In this document: positions 45,501-55,382 of the stretch, piece after piece
Layout of the letters: each line of letters begins with the position of its first letter
How positions within the stretch are numbered: position 1 is the first letter of the stretch
Assembly (NCBI GenBank): GCA_022702705.1
Contig: CM040430.1
Coordinates: forward strand, 76,883,239-76,947,238
From: Papilionanthe hookeriana x Papilionanthe teres
Lineage: Eukaryota > Streptophyta > Magnoliopsida > Asparagales > Orchidaceae
Length of the DNA stretch: 64,000 nucleotides
Direction of reading: 5' to 3'
Notes under the pieces: generated by a model
What the model saw: the letters and a program-made list of their open reading frames with translations, nothing else
Database searches by the model: none
Told to the model about the DNA's origin: nothing
Made by a program: the position numbers and the translations under genes

Positions 45501-46974
45501 TGAATGGTTTGGAATCAACTTGGTGTGATTTGGAGTAGAATTGGGTTGAATTTGGGCTTTTTTGGTAAAGGGGCCAAAGTGGGTCAAATTGGGCTAACTT
45601 GGGCTAAAGTTGGGCTAATGTTGGATTTGATGTAAAATTAATGTTAAAAAATGTTTATGGGAGTGTTACAAAGAGTTTTCAACTTTGGTTGAGCTCTAAT
45701 TTTGGGATTTGGGCCCATTTGGGTTAGGTTTGGGCTTAGGTCAATTTAAGGGATTTTGGTTTTGGGTTAGGTTTAGGTGGAGTTTGGTTTCAAATTTTGG
45801 GCAAATCAAGTTAGTGTTTTGTTTGTGGGAATGTTAGGAAGGTTTTAGAAAAGATTTGGGGCCAATTGGAGTTGAATTGGGCTAGGCTTGGGCTAGGTTT
45901 GGGTCATGGGTCAAAATTGGGCCTTAAGCTCCAAATTGGAATTGGGCCCAAATGTCAATCAAATTGGACTTGGATTTGGTCTAAATTGATATTGGGGATA
46001 TTGAATTGAAGTTTAGAATTGAATTGGACCAAAATTGAGGTCAATTGGGGTGGTTTGGTTTGACATTGGGTTCATTTGGGTTTAAAATGGGTCAAATTGG
46101 GAGTTTTGGTAAAAGTGGGGTAAATTGGCAAAATTGGCCCATGGTGTAGTTGAACAAAATGAATTTGGGAATATTTGAAATTTTCTGAAATTTTCTGGGA
46201 ATTTGTAGAATTTTTGGATTTTTGCGGTAAAAGGGTATTTTGGTAATTTTGGGGGGTTTAGGGGTATTTTTGGAATTTTTGGTATTTTTGGCCAAAGATG
46301 GTCAATTTGAGTGGGGGGAAATGTTTAGGATTGATCTTGAGGAATTTTGGGTAATTTAGGTGATTTTTGCAAATTTCGGGTAGCTTCAAGGGTATTTAAT
46401 AGGTTTGGTGGGTCCGGGGCCCCGAGGGTCAAAAACTGAAATTTTGGAAAAATGAAGATTTATCAAGTTTGAGTGAAATGGAATCATTTTAGTTAAGCCA
46501 TGAAGCCATATTAAGCCCATATGAGCCATGAGAGGACTCATTTGAGGCATTCACTATGTTGTTCCTAACCCTCTTAGCCAGGGGCTTAGGGGTTAAGGAC
46601 CATCCATATGAATTACCTACATGAGTCGGGAAGTCAAGTTGGGTGAGAATGTGGTTTTAGGACTTGGAATGTGTGTGAGAGTGTAGTGTATGTGCAAGTC
46701 GACCTTCACCGGACTAGGCGCACCGGGGGTATTCCTAAGGCCAAAAGTCCCAGGGAACTCATCCTTTAAACCTCCACATTTGATTTCAACCCTCCAGGTG
46801 ATTAGGGGTCTACAATCAAGCTTGTGGGGTTTGCAGGGAGTTAAGAAGTAGTTTCAATTTCTAAATGGTGGGTTCCATTTCTAGTCCTCTAAGATTAGTC
46901 AAAGGAAAAGTCTAAGGCTAGATCCTAAGTATTAAAGAGAGAAGCAAAATACCTCACCAAAATTGAGGTCAACA
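39514..46974 (-). repeat. 5' LTR of element 1 (7.5 kb)
   Basis: 7,461 bp, TGTTGACC start at 46974, ending GCCGACA at 39514. Contains the conserved antisense ORF (40336-40566), an AATTT/TTTAA array (41735-41870), a CpG-rich island (43803-44010) with a 72-codon element-sense frame, and G/T-rich DNA from about 45300 to 46400. Relative to the 3' LTR about 80 bp are missing at about 40928. No gene is seen. Confidence 0.95.
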
Positions 46975-48400
46975 ATAGCCGGCAAACCTTCCGGTCCTAG
47001 GCCTTCTGCTGCAAGAAGGATGGTGTGGCGACCTATTATTACCGAGTCAAGACCAACACAACAGCCTGAGAAGAAAAGTCTCGTCAAAGAGCCTGAATCA
47101 GACGGAAGTGCTACTGCGATAAAAGAAACTCCCGAAAAAGAAGTTCAACAACCATCGCACGACAACCGTGAGACACGTCCGAAAGAGACCCTCAGAGGAT
47201 GCTATAGGAAAGCTAAGGACGGATATCCGCCGGTTGGCAAAAGAAAGAGGAGAAAAGTTGGAAAATGAAGTTGACTCATCGTAGTTCATGGATGAGGAGT
47301 ATGCCGAGATCAACATGGTTGAGACACGAGCATCGTCAGCTTTGCAAGATGCTCCGGCAGCTGCGGAAAGAGATGAGCCGGAAGTGATGAGAGCACAGCT
47401 TCGAGAAAGAGATGATACAATTTCCCAGATGGCAAAGTGGATGGAAGAGATGGTTGCTGCCTTAGCCACTCTCCAGAGTCAGGTGCAACCTCAGAAAGAA
47501 ACAACTCCAGAGATCATCCATATTGCAGATGGAGGAAAAGAGATCACATCCGTCAACGGAGACGAGCCACCAAAGAAGGATTCTGCACAGAGCATGATTC
47601 CCGAAAAGGACATTAAAAACATGGTAGAACAGCAGGTGCGAGAAGCTTTAGCACAATCCAAGAGTGGAGCATCTATTCAGACGGGTAGACCTTACCCCGA
47701 AGAGTTCGATGTAGTCCAATACCCGAAAGGCTTCGTACCACCTCTGTTTAAGACTTTCGATGGAACGGGAAACCCACGGCAGCATGTCGTACATTTTCGT
47801 GCTAGTTGCTGCAATGCCGATGGGAGTGACGCTTTACTCTTCCGTTAGTTCATCAGTAATTTGTCAGGGATTCCCTTCAACTGGTACGCAGAATTGCCAA
47901 ATAGTTCAGTTAAAACCTTTGCAGAATTAGAAAACCTTTTCGTTAAGCGGTTTGCCGGGGCTCGGCACCACATCACCATCGGTGATCTAGTGGTGGAGCA
48001 CCATAAACCGAACGAGACTTTAGTGGATTACATACTTCGATGGAGAAATTTAAGCATGAAGTGTGAACCACAACTTCAAGAACAGCATGCAGTCGGCATC
48101 TTGCTTAAGAGTATTCATGGCCCGATAGCACTTCTCCTTAAAGGATTTACAATCAAGACTTTCGAGAAGCTACTTAGCAAGGACGGGAGCTTGCAGGATG
48201 AAGCAAAGCAGCTAAGTTTCGTGGACAAGAACGATAAGCAGAAGCCCGTGAAAACATTCGAAAAGAAGTCCGGAATCGTCGCGGCAGTAGATAAGGGCAA
48301 GCAGCCAGTACAGATACAGCCAGAGCGGCTACAGCCTAGCTATCAACCACCACAACGTACCTACCAACAACCTCAGCAGGGTTATCAACAACCTTGACTG
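46975..48400 (+). pseudogene. Gag of element 2 (pre-gag end and core)
   Basis: Resumes the element 2 gag at IAGKPSGPRPSAARRMVWRP. After a frame break near 47260, the coiled-coil segment RAQLRERDDTISQMAKWMEE runs without interruption into gag: IKNMVEQQVREALAQSK, FVPPLFKTFDGTGNPRQH, stop at 47848 (F-R-stop-F), then WYAELP, FAELENLFVKRFAGARHH, LRWRNLSMKCEPQLQEQ. A TGA near 48395 ends the Pro/Gln-rich YQQPQQGYQQP tract. This copy shows that pre-gag and gag are one frame in the family. Confidence 0.9.
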
Positions 48401-50400
48401 AGCTATCAGTCGCCTCAGCATTATGAAGAACCGCCTCGTCCACAGCATACCCTGAAAGATTTTCTGAACAAGGAATATCCATTCAAAACTGAAGCAGTAG
48501 CTAAGATGTTCCGTAGTTTAATGAAGACACCTGATTTTCAGCTACCAGAGCCCAAAAGGCCGGAAGAAGTCAATAAGAAAGATCATCCAAACGATTGCCC
48601 TTACCACCGGATGCTCGGGCATAAGATAGAGGATTGCATCACTTTCAAGAGTTGGCTTGACAACAGTCTCCGGAAAGGGAACATAACGATCCCGAAGGAA
48701 TACATGAAGGAACCCCAAAGGGAGGTTCCGTCAATGTTATTTCAACGGATCCCATTGTTCCGATAGACCCTTACACAACCTGGGATGGATGGACTACCGT
48801 CGAACAAAGTCTTCAAAGAAAATCTTAGATCACATCCAAGCCACTTCGGTGTGTGCTTCAACTCAAAGTTTTAAATCTGCCGAGCTGGCACTATCACTTG
48901 CGATTGAAGAACCGCCCTCGAAGGAAGAGAAGACCGTAGAAGAGAAGAAAATCGAGGCTCCAAAGAGTAGACTAGGGGCTGCTTATCCTAGGATGGTTAT
49001 TTCCGATCCGGGGGAGAAATCCCTCGAACCTCTGACTCTGCATGATTATTTGCTCGCCCCGGCGGGATCTTATAATGACAAGAGTTTTGGCGTTGGCTAC
49101 GTTTTGATTGTTTCTAATGATTACGTAACTAACAAAAACCAACCTAATCCGGATCTCAATTTCGATATAAATAACAATTCTCAAATCATACTAAACGATG
49201 ACCACGACGAAGAAGAAGACGTTCACAAGGATGGCTACGAGAGCTCAACAAGCAACGAGTCTATTTACGAATTTCGAAGAGCTCCAATCGCGATAGAATT
49301 GGAGTTATCAGATTCCGAAGCAACGCCAGAAGAGCCAGTCATTCCAATTCAAGAGGATACACCGGCAGATTCAACACCAAATTGAGAAGAAATAACTGAA
49401 GTAAATTTAAGAAGTGGAAAAGTTCTACCTCCGAGAATGGGTCAAAAGGATAAAGGAAAGCAGGTGGTTGCTCAGGAAGAGCCAACCCCAACAGAGAACC
49501 GCCCATTCGGGAAGAAACCGAGGAACATGGTAATAAAGTGGACTATAACGTGCTAGCCCATCTTAGGAAGCTACCGAACCAAACTAAGCATATACGACGC
49601 TCTGAGCCTATCAAAGGAGATGAGGGAAGCTCTGATCAAGGCACTACTTGATCCAGAAATTTGTTTAGCTCAAATGGCCGGTAATTCCTTCGACGAGGTT
49701 TGCTCGTTAAAAGAACAGCGAGGTGTTACCTTCACGGACAATGATTTACTACTTGGAACGGCTGATAACAATCGACCGTTGTACATTTCAGTCACTATTG
49801 GAAAGTTTACGCTCTCCAGGGTGTTGGTTGATCCGGGAGCATCAATCAACATAATGAGCCTTCGAACGTTAGCATATTTGGAAATTGATGCTCGCGACCT
49901 CGAAGCGCATAATATGTTATTAAGAGGGTTCAATCAGAAACGAGAAAGAGCCCTTGGATCGATAACACTATTAATGAAGACCGGTGATTTGGCAAAGACA
50001 ACCGCAAAATTCCACATAATCGATTCTGAGACATCGTTCAACGCTCTACTAGGTCGGCCATGGATTCATGAAAATCGGATGGTACCGTCGTCTCTGCACC
50101 AGTGCATAAAGTATTATGATAGAGGAGAACAGTGTATGAAAGGTGACTTGCAACCGTTCTCCGTACATGAAATCAGAATTCATGAAGATGCAGCCTACTA
50201 CGCGCCTCCGAAGAAAACAATCTTTTCCAGAAACGCCTTACCAAATGAAGCAAAAGAAGTGCAAGATGATAAAGAGCCTGAAATTCTAGTCCAACAGTTA
50301 CTCACCACTCCCTTACGATGAGATGGTGAAGGTTTCTCCAGAACTCGCACCCGAGGTCGAGGCTGGGGACGAGGTCATGGAAGAGACGTTAGATTAGTTG
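48401..50400 (+). pseudogene. Zinc-finger-like motif, linker and protease of element 2
   Basis: 48506-48766 carries DCPYHRMLGHKIEDCITFKS and GNITIPKEYMKEP. 48789-49385 is the acidic linker (RLGAAYPRMVISDPGEKSL). The protease at 49620-50321 has LSRVLVDPGASINIMSLRTL (DPGAS active site) and FNALLGRPWIHENRMVPSSL. Frame breaks lie near 48400-48500, 48770, 49385 and 49500-49620, and a CGA-to-TGA change ends the frame at 50321. Just after, GRGWGRGHGRD-like codons form the RG-rich linker toward RT. Confidence 0.9.
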
Positions 50401-50543
50401 GATAGAAGAAACCAGTCATCAACGTTGATTGGGAGACCAGTTCCGAAGAAGAGAAAATCAAGAAAGAAGCAGCAACAGTAAATCAAAAGAAACCCCAGTT
50501 CAAGATCTCTCTCGAAGATGAAAATAATGACGAATATGAATCA

Positions 50544-52709
50544 ATGTACGATAAGATTAACCATTATGTACATACTATGACCCTGACCCCGATCCATTCT
50601 AATAAGATCGAGGGTATGGTGGTCAAGGAAGTGCAGGGTGGTGGTACTAAACCGATCAAATTCTACCGTGGTGCTTCTTCTTCCAATACTGAAAATGATG
50701 TACAATTTGAAGATGTTACTTCTTCTGAATTAATGGAATTTCCTTTTGAGTGGTACTCTCCCTGTGTTCAAAATTTAATTCAACGTGGTGTCTTACCTAA
50801 ACGATGGACAAAAGGTCAATCACAACATTTTGAAAAATTATGGAATAATGCTAGCTGGCCTCCCAATTCAAAATATGGTCTCGGATTCGGCACAGTAGGA
50901 TCAAAAGATCTATCAATCGCAAGCCTAATGAAGACTTCAGAAGATCTATCAATCGGAGACCAAGAAATCTTCCAAGCAGTCTTCATTAGGCTATTACTTG
51001 TTTTCATTATGGAAGCTTCAGAAGATCTATCAATCGGAGATGCTCCGCCAGAATTTGAAGAAGAAATTAAATCTACAATAGACGAGTTAATGGAAGTTGA
51101 CTTAGGTACTAGCGAAGAGTCTAGGCCGACCTTTGTTAGCTCCTTACTCAATAAAGAAGACTCTGAAGAGATGATCAAGCTATTGATGGAATTCAAGGAC
51201 TGTTTTGCTTGGAGTTATGATGAAATGTTAGGATTAGCTCCAAAAGTCGCAGTTCACAGATTAGGAGTGGATCCCACTGTCGTTCCAGTTAGACAAGCTC
51301 TGAGAAGAATGCGTCTAGAGATTGAAAAACAAGTAATAACAGAAGTTAAGAAGCTAATAGACGCTAAATTTGTCCGTGAAGAACAATACCCGACTTGGTT
51401 AGCCAATGTGGTGCCGGTTAGAAAGAAGAATGGTCAAATCAGAATCTGCGTGGATTTCAGAGATTTAAATAAAGCATGTCCAAAGGACGAATTCCCTCTA
51501 CCAATTCCAGAATTGATGATCGGCATTGCTTCAACACATGAAATCTTTTCTTGCATGGATGGATCTTCGGAATACAACCAAATAAAGATGGCATCAGAAG
51601 ATGAAAAGCTTACAGCCTTCAGAACGCCGATCGGGGTATACTGCTACACAGTGATGCCCTTTGGATTAAAGAATGCAGGAGCAACTTATCAAAGAGCAAT
51701 GACAAGAATTTTCAATGATCTCATTCACAACCAAGTCGAGTGCTACGTAGATGATGTGGTCATCAAAAGCAAACTAAAAGAGGATCACTTGTATGATTTG
51801 AGAATTTTTTTCGAGGGATTAAGACAATTTAACCTTAAGATGAATCCCTTGAAATGCGCCTTCGGCGTCACCTCTGGGAAATTCTTAGGATTTGTTGTTC
51901 GACATCGTGGAATTGAAATCAATCCGGAGAAGATTAAAGCTATCTTAGAAATGCCACCTCCTAAAACCTTGAAACAGTTACGATCCTTTCAAGGAAAATT
52001 GGCATATCTTCGACGCTTTATCTCAAACTTGTCAGGAAGGTGTCAGCCTTTTTCTGCTTTGGTTAAGAAGGATGCCAAGTTTACTTGGGACTCTAAATGT
52101 CAACAGGCCTTTGAGGATATTAAGCAATATTTAATGACACCTCCTGTCTTAGCAGCCCCAGTCTCAGGTAGACCGTTGATACTTTATACTGCAGCTTTAG
52201 ACGACTCTCTCGGAGCCCTATTAGCCCAGGTCAATGACGAGGGAAAAGAATATGCTCTCTACTACTTAAGCCGTCATCTAATTCCGACGGAAGTAAAGTA
52301 TCCTCCTATTGAGAAGCACTGCTTGGCCTTGATCTTCGCCGCACAGAAGCTCAGGAACTACATGCTTTCTCATAAGGTCAACCTTATTTTGAAGTTTAAT
52401 CCGTTGCAGTATTTGATGACTCGACCGACGCTTTCTGGCAGACTTGCCAGGTGGTCGATGATACTATTGCAATTCGATATAACTTTCGTTCCTCTTCGTG
52501 CCGTAAAGGGACAAGTCCTAGCAGACTTCCTCGCAGCACACCCTTTACCGGCAGAATCGCCTCTCAACGATGACTTGCCAGACGAGCAGATAATGAGCCT
52601 AGAAGACCCCGATGATCAACGTTGGGAAGTGTACTTCGATGGAGCATCCTCAGCACAGAAAGATAAAGAATCGCAAACGATAGTGCCCGGTAAGGCAGGA
52701 TCGGACTAA
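50544..52709 (+). CDS. Reverse transcriptase and first RNase H of element 2 (721-codon open frame)
   Basis: The best preserved pol segment in the window, open over 721 codons. The linker starts MYDKINHYVHTMTLTP. A rearranged, partly inverted duplication near residues 115-170 (50890-51050) stays in frame. RT has IRICVDFRDLNKACPKDEFP, FSCMDGSSEYNQIKMASEDE, VMPFGLKNAGATYQRAM and CYVDDVVIKSK (YVDD). Connection and RNase H show FLGFVVRHRGIEIN, LYTAALDDSLGALLAQ and YPPIEKHCLALIFAAQKL. aRNH begins WEVYFDGASSAQKD before a one-base deletion near 52700 ends the frame. Relative to element 1, SGYN has become SEYN next to the conserved Gln, so activity is doubtful. Confidence 0.92.
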   Translation: MYDKINHYVHTMTLTPIHSNKIEGMVVKEVQGGGTKPIKFYRGASSSNTENDVQFEDVTSSELMEFPFEWYSPCVQNLIQRGVLPKRWTKGQSQHFEKLWNNASWPPNSKYGLGFGTVGSKDLSIASLMKTSEDLSIGDQEIFQAVFIRLLLVFIMEASEDLSIGDAPPEFEEEIKSTIDELMEVDLGTSEESRPTFVSSLLNKEDSEEMIKLLMEFKDCFAWSYDEMLGLAPKVAVHRLGVDPTVVPVRQALRRMRLEIEKQVITEVKKLIDAKFVREEQYPTWLANVVPVRKKNGQIRICVDFRDLNKACPKDEFPLPIPELMIGIASTHEIFSCMDGSSEYNQIKMASEDEKLTAFRTPIGVYCYTVMPFGLKNAGATYQRAMTRIFNDLIHNQVECYVDDVVIKSKLKEDHLYDLRIFFEGLRQFNLKMNPLKCAFGVTSGKFLGFVVRHRGIEINPEKIKAILEMPPPKTLKQLRSFQGKLAYLRRFISNLSGRCQPFSALVKKDAKFTWDSKCQQAFEDIKQYLMTPPVLAAPVSGRPLILYTAALDDSLGALLAQVNDEGKEYALYYLSRHLIPTEVKYPPIEKHCLALIFAAQKLRNYMLSHKVNLILKFNPLQYLMTRPTLSGRLARWSMILLQFDITFVPLRAVKGQVLADFLAAHPLPAESPLNDDLPDEQIMSLEDPDDQRWEVYFDGASSAQKDKESQTIVPGKAGSD

Positions 52710-53190
52710 TCTTTGTAACGCCGGAGCGGGGAATGTTAAGGTACTCCTACCACTTAACAGAGCTGTGTACAAACAACGAGGCAGAATACGAAGCCCTTAT
52801 AACCGGATTGGAATTAACCATTCAGATGGGGATAACGGATATCAACATCTATAGAGATTCTAAGTTGATCATTCAATAGGTGGTCGGACAATACAGAATT
52901 CTAAAGTCAAGACTCGAACAATACTTTCAGTATGCCATGAAATTGTTGGAGCAGATTCCAAATGTAACAATTTACAAGATTCCCAGGAGAGAAAATGCTC
53001 TCGTAGATGCATTAGCCCGCCTTGCAAAGGAATTTGCCTGCTTATAGGATGAGTCAGTTGAAGTGTCAGTCCAGGGACATCAAATTCTCTCACAGCTCGA
53101 CATGGATACAATACACAAATCAGCAGAAAAAGCAGAAGAAATAATTGCGACGAAGTGATGGAAAAATAAAGAAGACCGGCGGCGACCATC
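52610..53190 (+). pseudogene. Second RNase H (aRNH) and tether of element 2
   Basis: RWEVYFDGASS is in the long frame. After a one-base deletion near 52700 (gcaggatcgg against gcaggaatcgg in element 1) the domain continues as FVTPERGMLRYSYHLTE, NNEAEYEALITGLEL and YRDSKLIIQ, then a TAG at about 52877, and IPRRENALVDALARLAKEFA with a TAG near 53046. All three acidic catalytic positions remain. Confidence 0.88.
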
Positions 53191-53191
53191 G

Positions 53192-54112
53192 ATGAACTAC
53201 TTGCAAACAGGAAACCTACCGGACGATAAGTCATTAGCCCATCAAATCAAGAAAAGAACTCTGTCTTACGCATTAATAAATAATACATTATACAGAAGGT
53301 CTTTTGATCAGATGTGGCTAAGATGCCTGAGCGGGTCTGAGGCTCATGAAATTGTTAAAGTACACTCTGGACTTTGTGGCACTCATAAGTCGGGTCCGAA
53401 AATGAAAATGAAGATTAAAAGACTAGGGTACTACTGGCCCTCGATGATGACCGATTGCATAAAGATTACCAAAAGTTGTCACCAGTGCCAAGTGCATGGA
53501 GTGGTTCTACATCAACCTCCAAATGTGCTACATCCTACAATCGCATTGTGGCCATTTGAGTGTTGGGGCACAGATATTGTGAGTCCGATAGAACCGCCTT
53601 CTTCAAGAGGACATCGCTTCATTCTTGCAGCTACAGATTATTTTTCTAAGTGGGCAGAAGCAGTACCGCTCAGAGAAGTGAAAGCACATCACGTGCTACA
53701 ATTCTTCAAGAATCAAGTCGTCTACCATTTCGGAGTACCGAGCAGAATCATTTCAGATAATGGGTCCGCGTTCAAGAGTATAAAGATCAACAATTTTGTC
53801 AGAAGACACGGGATTGATTCGTGCTATTCAACAATCTACTACCCAAGAGTGAATGGCTTGGCCGAGGCTTTTAATAAAACTCTCGTCCAAATCCTAAAGA
53901 AAACTTTGGACGACAACAAAAGAAATTGGCACGAGAAGTTGTTAGAAGCCTTATGGGCCTACAGGACGACTTTCAGAACTCCTACCCAGTCTACGCCTTA
54001 CGCCTTAGTGTACGGGTCCGAGGCCGTTCTACCCTTAGAGGTTCAGCTTCCGTCTATCAAGAATTGCAGTTGCAAACAAAATTACTACAGAAGAAAATGC
54101 CAAAATGAATGA
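53192..54112 (+). pseudogene. Truncated integrase of element 2
   Basis: Zinc module HSGLCGTHKSG with CHQCQVHG, catalytic WGTDIVSPIEPPSS (Asp), IISDNGSAFKS (Asp) and VNGLAEAFNKTL (Glu), then LWAYRTTFRTPTQSTPYALV. Near 54060 a frameshift gives IKNCSCKQNYYRRKCQNE where element 1 reads AIANKITTEENA. At about 54105-54115 homology to integrase stops and 3' UTR sequence begins. The GPY/F-like C-terminal module (VGDLVLVLRRP in element 1) and the ALKBH cargo are missing. Confidence 0.93.
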
Positions 54113-54414
54113 AATAAATCTAAATCTCAATCTGAATCCTTCAATCTGAACCCTTCAATCTAAATCCTTCGATTTGAATTCTTCGATCTGAATCCTTCAA
54201 TTACTCTTCAAAACGAAATATGTTTAAAACTCTTCTGAAATTCAAATCTTTTCCTCGACTTGTCACCAGGTCGAGTCTTTTCAACTTGATACACTTACTA
54301 GTTCTTTTTAAATCTTTTCTCTACGTGTTAGAGGATCGACTAGTTCTATTGACACGGAGCCACGAACGTTGTTTGATTTGGTTCTGATGGCATGGGATTG
54401 GGTCCCTCTTCATA
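54105..54414 (+). other. Deletion junction and 3' UTR of element 2
   Basis: Integrase codons for TTEENAK run directly into sequence equivalent to about 17690 and below in element 1 (aatctaaatctcaatctg). About 2.6 kb found in element 1 (20320 to 17690) is absent. Short degenerate atctgaatccttcaa repeats follow, then the shared cctcgacttgtcaccaggtc motif at about 54253. Confidence 0.8.
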
Positions 54415-54990
54415 CAGATAAATCTTCGAGATTGGAACCAGTTTCCATTTCTCATTAAATCTTCGAGATTGGAACCAGTTTTTATTTCTCATTAAATCTT
54501 CGAGATTGGAACCAGTTTCTATTTCTCATTAAATCCTTGAGATTGGAACCAGTTTCCATTTCTCATTAAATCTTCGAGATTGGAACCAGTTTCCATTTCT
54601 CATTAAATCCTCGAGATTGCAACCAGTTTCCATTTCTCATTAAATCCTCGAGATTGGAACCAGTTTCCAATTCTCATTAAATCCTCGAGATTGGAACTAG
54701 TTTCCATTTCCAATTTCTCATTAAATCTTTGGGATTGGAACCAGTTTCCATTTCTCATTAAATCTTTGAGACTGGTACCAAATTCCAGTTCTCTTCTTTC
54801 GAGGTCGGTACCAAATTCTGACTCTCTTTCCGAGATTGATACTAAATTTCAATTTTCCCTTTCGAGACTGGTACCAAATTCCAGTTCTCATTTCGAGATC
54901 AGTACCTAAATTCTGATTCTCATCCTTTTCAATCGATACTTAAACTCTGATTCTCACTCTGAGGCTGGTACCTAAATTCTAGTTCTCTTC
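54415..54990 (+). repeat. 3' UTR tandem repeats of element 2 (37-bp unit and shorter)
   Basis: About nine to ten copies of a 37-bp unit based on cttcgagattggaaccagtt (starts at 54424, 54461 and so on) to about 54780, followed by diverged units with ggtaccaaattccagttctc. Element 1 has one copy of the 37-bp unit but many of the ggtaccaaattcc type, so each element expanded a different part of the same array. Confidence 0.9.
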
Positions 54991-55341
54991 ACAGTCCCGA
55001 GGTTAGAACCTAGGTTCCAATTCTCATTTCAAATCCGGATTACCTTGAATTGATTTTAAATTAAACCTCAATCAAAATTGAAACTCCGAACAAATCGAAA
55101 CCTAAACTCAAACATTAAAACTTAAAACAGAAAATGAAATGAAATCTAAATCAAATTTCCCCAGATCTTATGATCTGGAATTCACCTCCTTTCCTATTCC
55201 CCAGCGAGAGTTCGGGGATCTCCAATCTTGGAGATATACTCGATGCTCCCCAGCGGAAATTTGTTTCTACTCCGTTCTAAGTGTGTCACTTAGACGTCTG
55301 TGTTGGTTTTGTTGATCTCTTCGGTCAACGCCAATACGCGC
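54991..55341 (+). other. 3' untranslated region of element 2, unique part
   Basis: About 350 bp with no gene, matching 15839-16200 of element 1 in reverse. Ends at the PPT hairpin. Confidence 0.7.
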
Positions 55342-55382
55342 GGTGTGCTTGGTTAGCACACCACACCTATTGGGGGTCCATT
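55342..55382 (+). other. PPT hairpin and polypurine tract of element 2
   Basis: Hairpin ggtgtgct-tggtt-agcacacc (55342-55362) followed directly by acacctattgggggtcca and tt before TGTTGACC of the LTR. Same order and stem as in element 1. Confidence 0.75.

Larger units (their letters stand above)
8241..46974 (-). mobile_element. Complete giant Tat/Ogre-type LTR retrotransposon (element 1) with ALKBH cargo
   Basis: Full minus-strand element: 5' LTR 39514-46974, PBS 39492-39508, pre-gag/gag/protease/RT/RNase H/aRNase H/integrase from 39060 down to 19970, ALKBH-like cargo 19707-18140, 3' tandem repeats, PPT and 3' LTR 8241-15797. Without the nested Athila (10,672 bp plus the 5-bp duplication) it is about 28.06 kb. 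The flanks are ATAGT (8236-8240) and ATAGC (46975-46979), a 5-bp target duplication with one mismatch. The flanking gag of element 2 joins in frame across the site. The second RNase H domain and tRNA-Arg PBS place it in the Tat lineage (Ogre/Retand-like). All coding parts carry stops or frameshifts, so this copy is not autonomous. Confidence 0.95.
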
